A DNA stretch of 14,311 nucleotides from Chlamydiota bacterium (GTDB lineage Bacteria; Chlamydiota; Chlamydiia; Chlamydiales; Rhabdochlamydiaceae), in contig JABEVM010000025.1 of NCBI GenBank assembly GCA_013041585.1, positions 1 through 14,311 on the forward strand. Reading direction: 5' to 3'. Made by a program: the position numbers and the translations under genes. The first letter of the stretch is position 1; each line of letters begins with the position of its first letter. Below the pieces are notes generated by a model. That model had not been told where the DNA came from. It did no database searches and saw only the letters and a list, made by a program, of their open reading frames with translations. Positions 14,241-14,311 of the stretch are shown piece by piece.

Positions 14241-14311
14241 TTATAAATTACTTTTAAACTTTACTGCTTTCTCCGCGTCTTGGTTAGTTTTTGTTATGGC
14301 ATCGGCAATTC
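14241..14311 (-). CDS. C-terminal end of an unidentified protein, cut by the window edge
   Basis: On the minus strand one frame is open from the window edge to a TAA at 14241-14243, giving 22 residues that begin IADAITKTNQ and end in KFKSNL. The other two minus-strand frames contain stops near the edge. It ends 20 nt before the 80-aa gene, whose ribosome site lies in the gap, so the two probably form an operon. The fragment is too short to identify. It does not resemble the deiminase C-terminus. Confidence 0.5.
   Translation of the reverse strand, partial: IADAITKTNQDAEKAVKFKSNL

Noticed and set aside
1..14311. CRISPR arrays, tRNA or rRNA genes, insertion sequences, integrase genes
   Set aside because: I saw no regularly spaced direct repeats, tRNA cloverleaf, rRNA segment, transposase or integrase motif in the window.

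Overview
The window reads as a piece of a chlamydial chromosome, most likely from a Parachlamydia-related (environmental) member of the Chlamydiae rather than from Chlamydia itself. The main reason is gene order. The core holds dnaJ, rpsU and tsaB on the minus strand, divergent from lon on the plus strand, with rnz (tRNase Z) a little further on. From memory this is the C. trachomatis order around CT341 to CT346. The DNA is AT-rich, and the core is flanked by accessory genes (a eukaryotic-type kinase, a deiminase-like protein and tandem paralogues of unknown function), as is usual in amoeba-associated chlamydiae. The family cannot be decided from this sequence alone.

Layout. 1-239: gene-free AT-rich DNA with a cluster of inverted repeats next to the kinase stop codon. 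240-1616 (-): Ser/Thr kinase-like protein with a 190-residue unclassified N-terminal region and a WNK-like arrangement of lysines. 1835-2380 (+): small six-helix membrane protein whose end overlaps the end of dnaJ. 2370-4532 (-): tsaB, rpsU and dnaJ, with a CIRCE-like HrcA operator between rpsU and dnaJ. 4708-9721 (+): a tightly packed run of lon, an RfaE2/HldE-type nucleotidyltransferase, a GlpG-type rhomboid protease and rnz, with overlaps of 23 and 10 nt and a gap of 1 nt. 9773-11374 (-): a large protein carrying the ordered motifs of the agmatine/peptidylarginine deiminase (pentein) fold. 11375-11736: decayed gene remnants, one of the 80-aa gene found at 13978-14220 and one of the deiminase 3' end. 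11737-13868 (+): two tandem paralogues of unknown function, the second with an added membrane anchor. 13978-14311 (-): the intact 80-aa gene preceded by the tail of another gene that runs off the window.

How it fits together. The left and centre do housekeeping: protein folding and proteolysis (DnaJ, Lon, rhomboid), tRNA maturation and modification (RNase Z, TsaB) and translation (S21). The CIRCE-like site suggests that dnaJ can be heat-induced separately from the upstream rpsU/tsaB. The right third is a duplicating and decaying accessory locus. The remnants imply that a deiminase-like gene followed by the 80-aa gene was once repeated in tandem. The deiminase-like protein, the paired paralogues and the kinase are the best candidates for undescribed host-interaction functions, but secretion or effector status is inference only.
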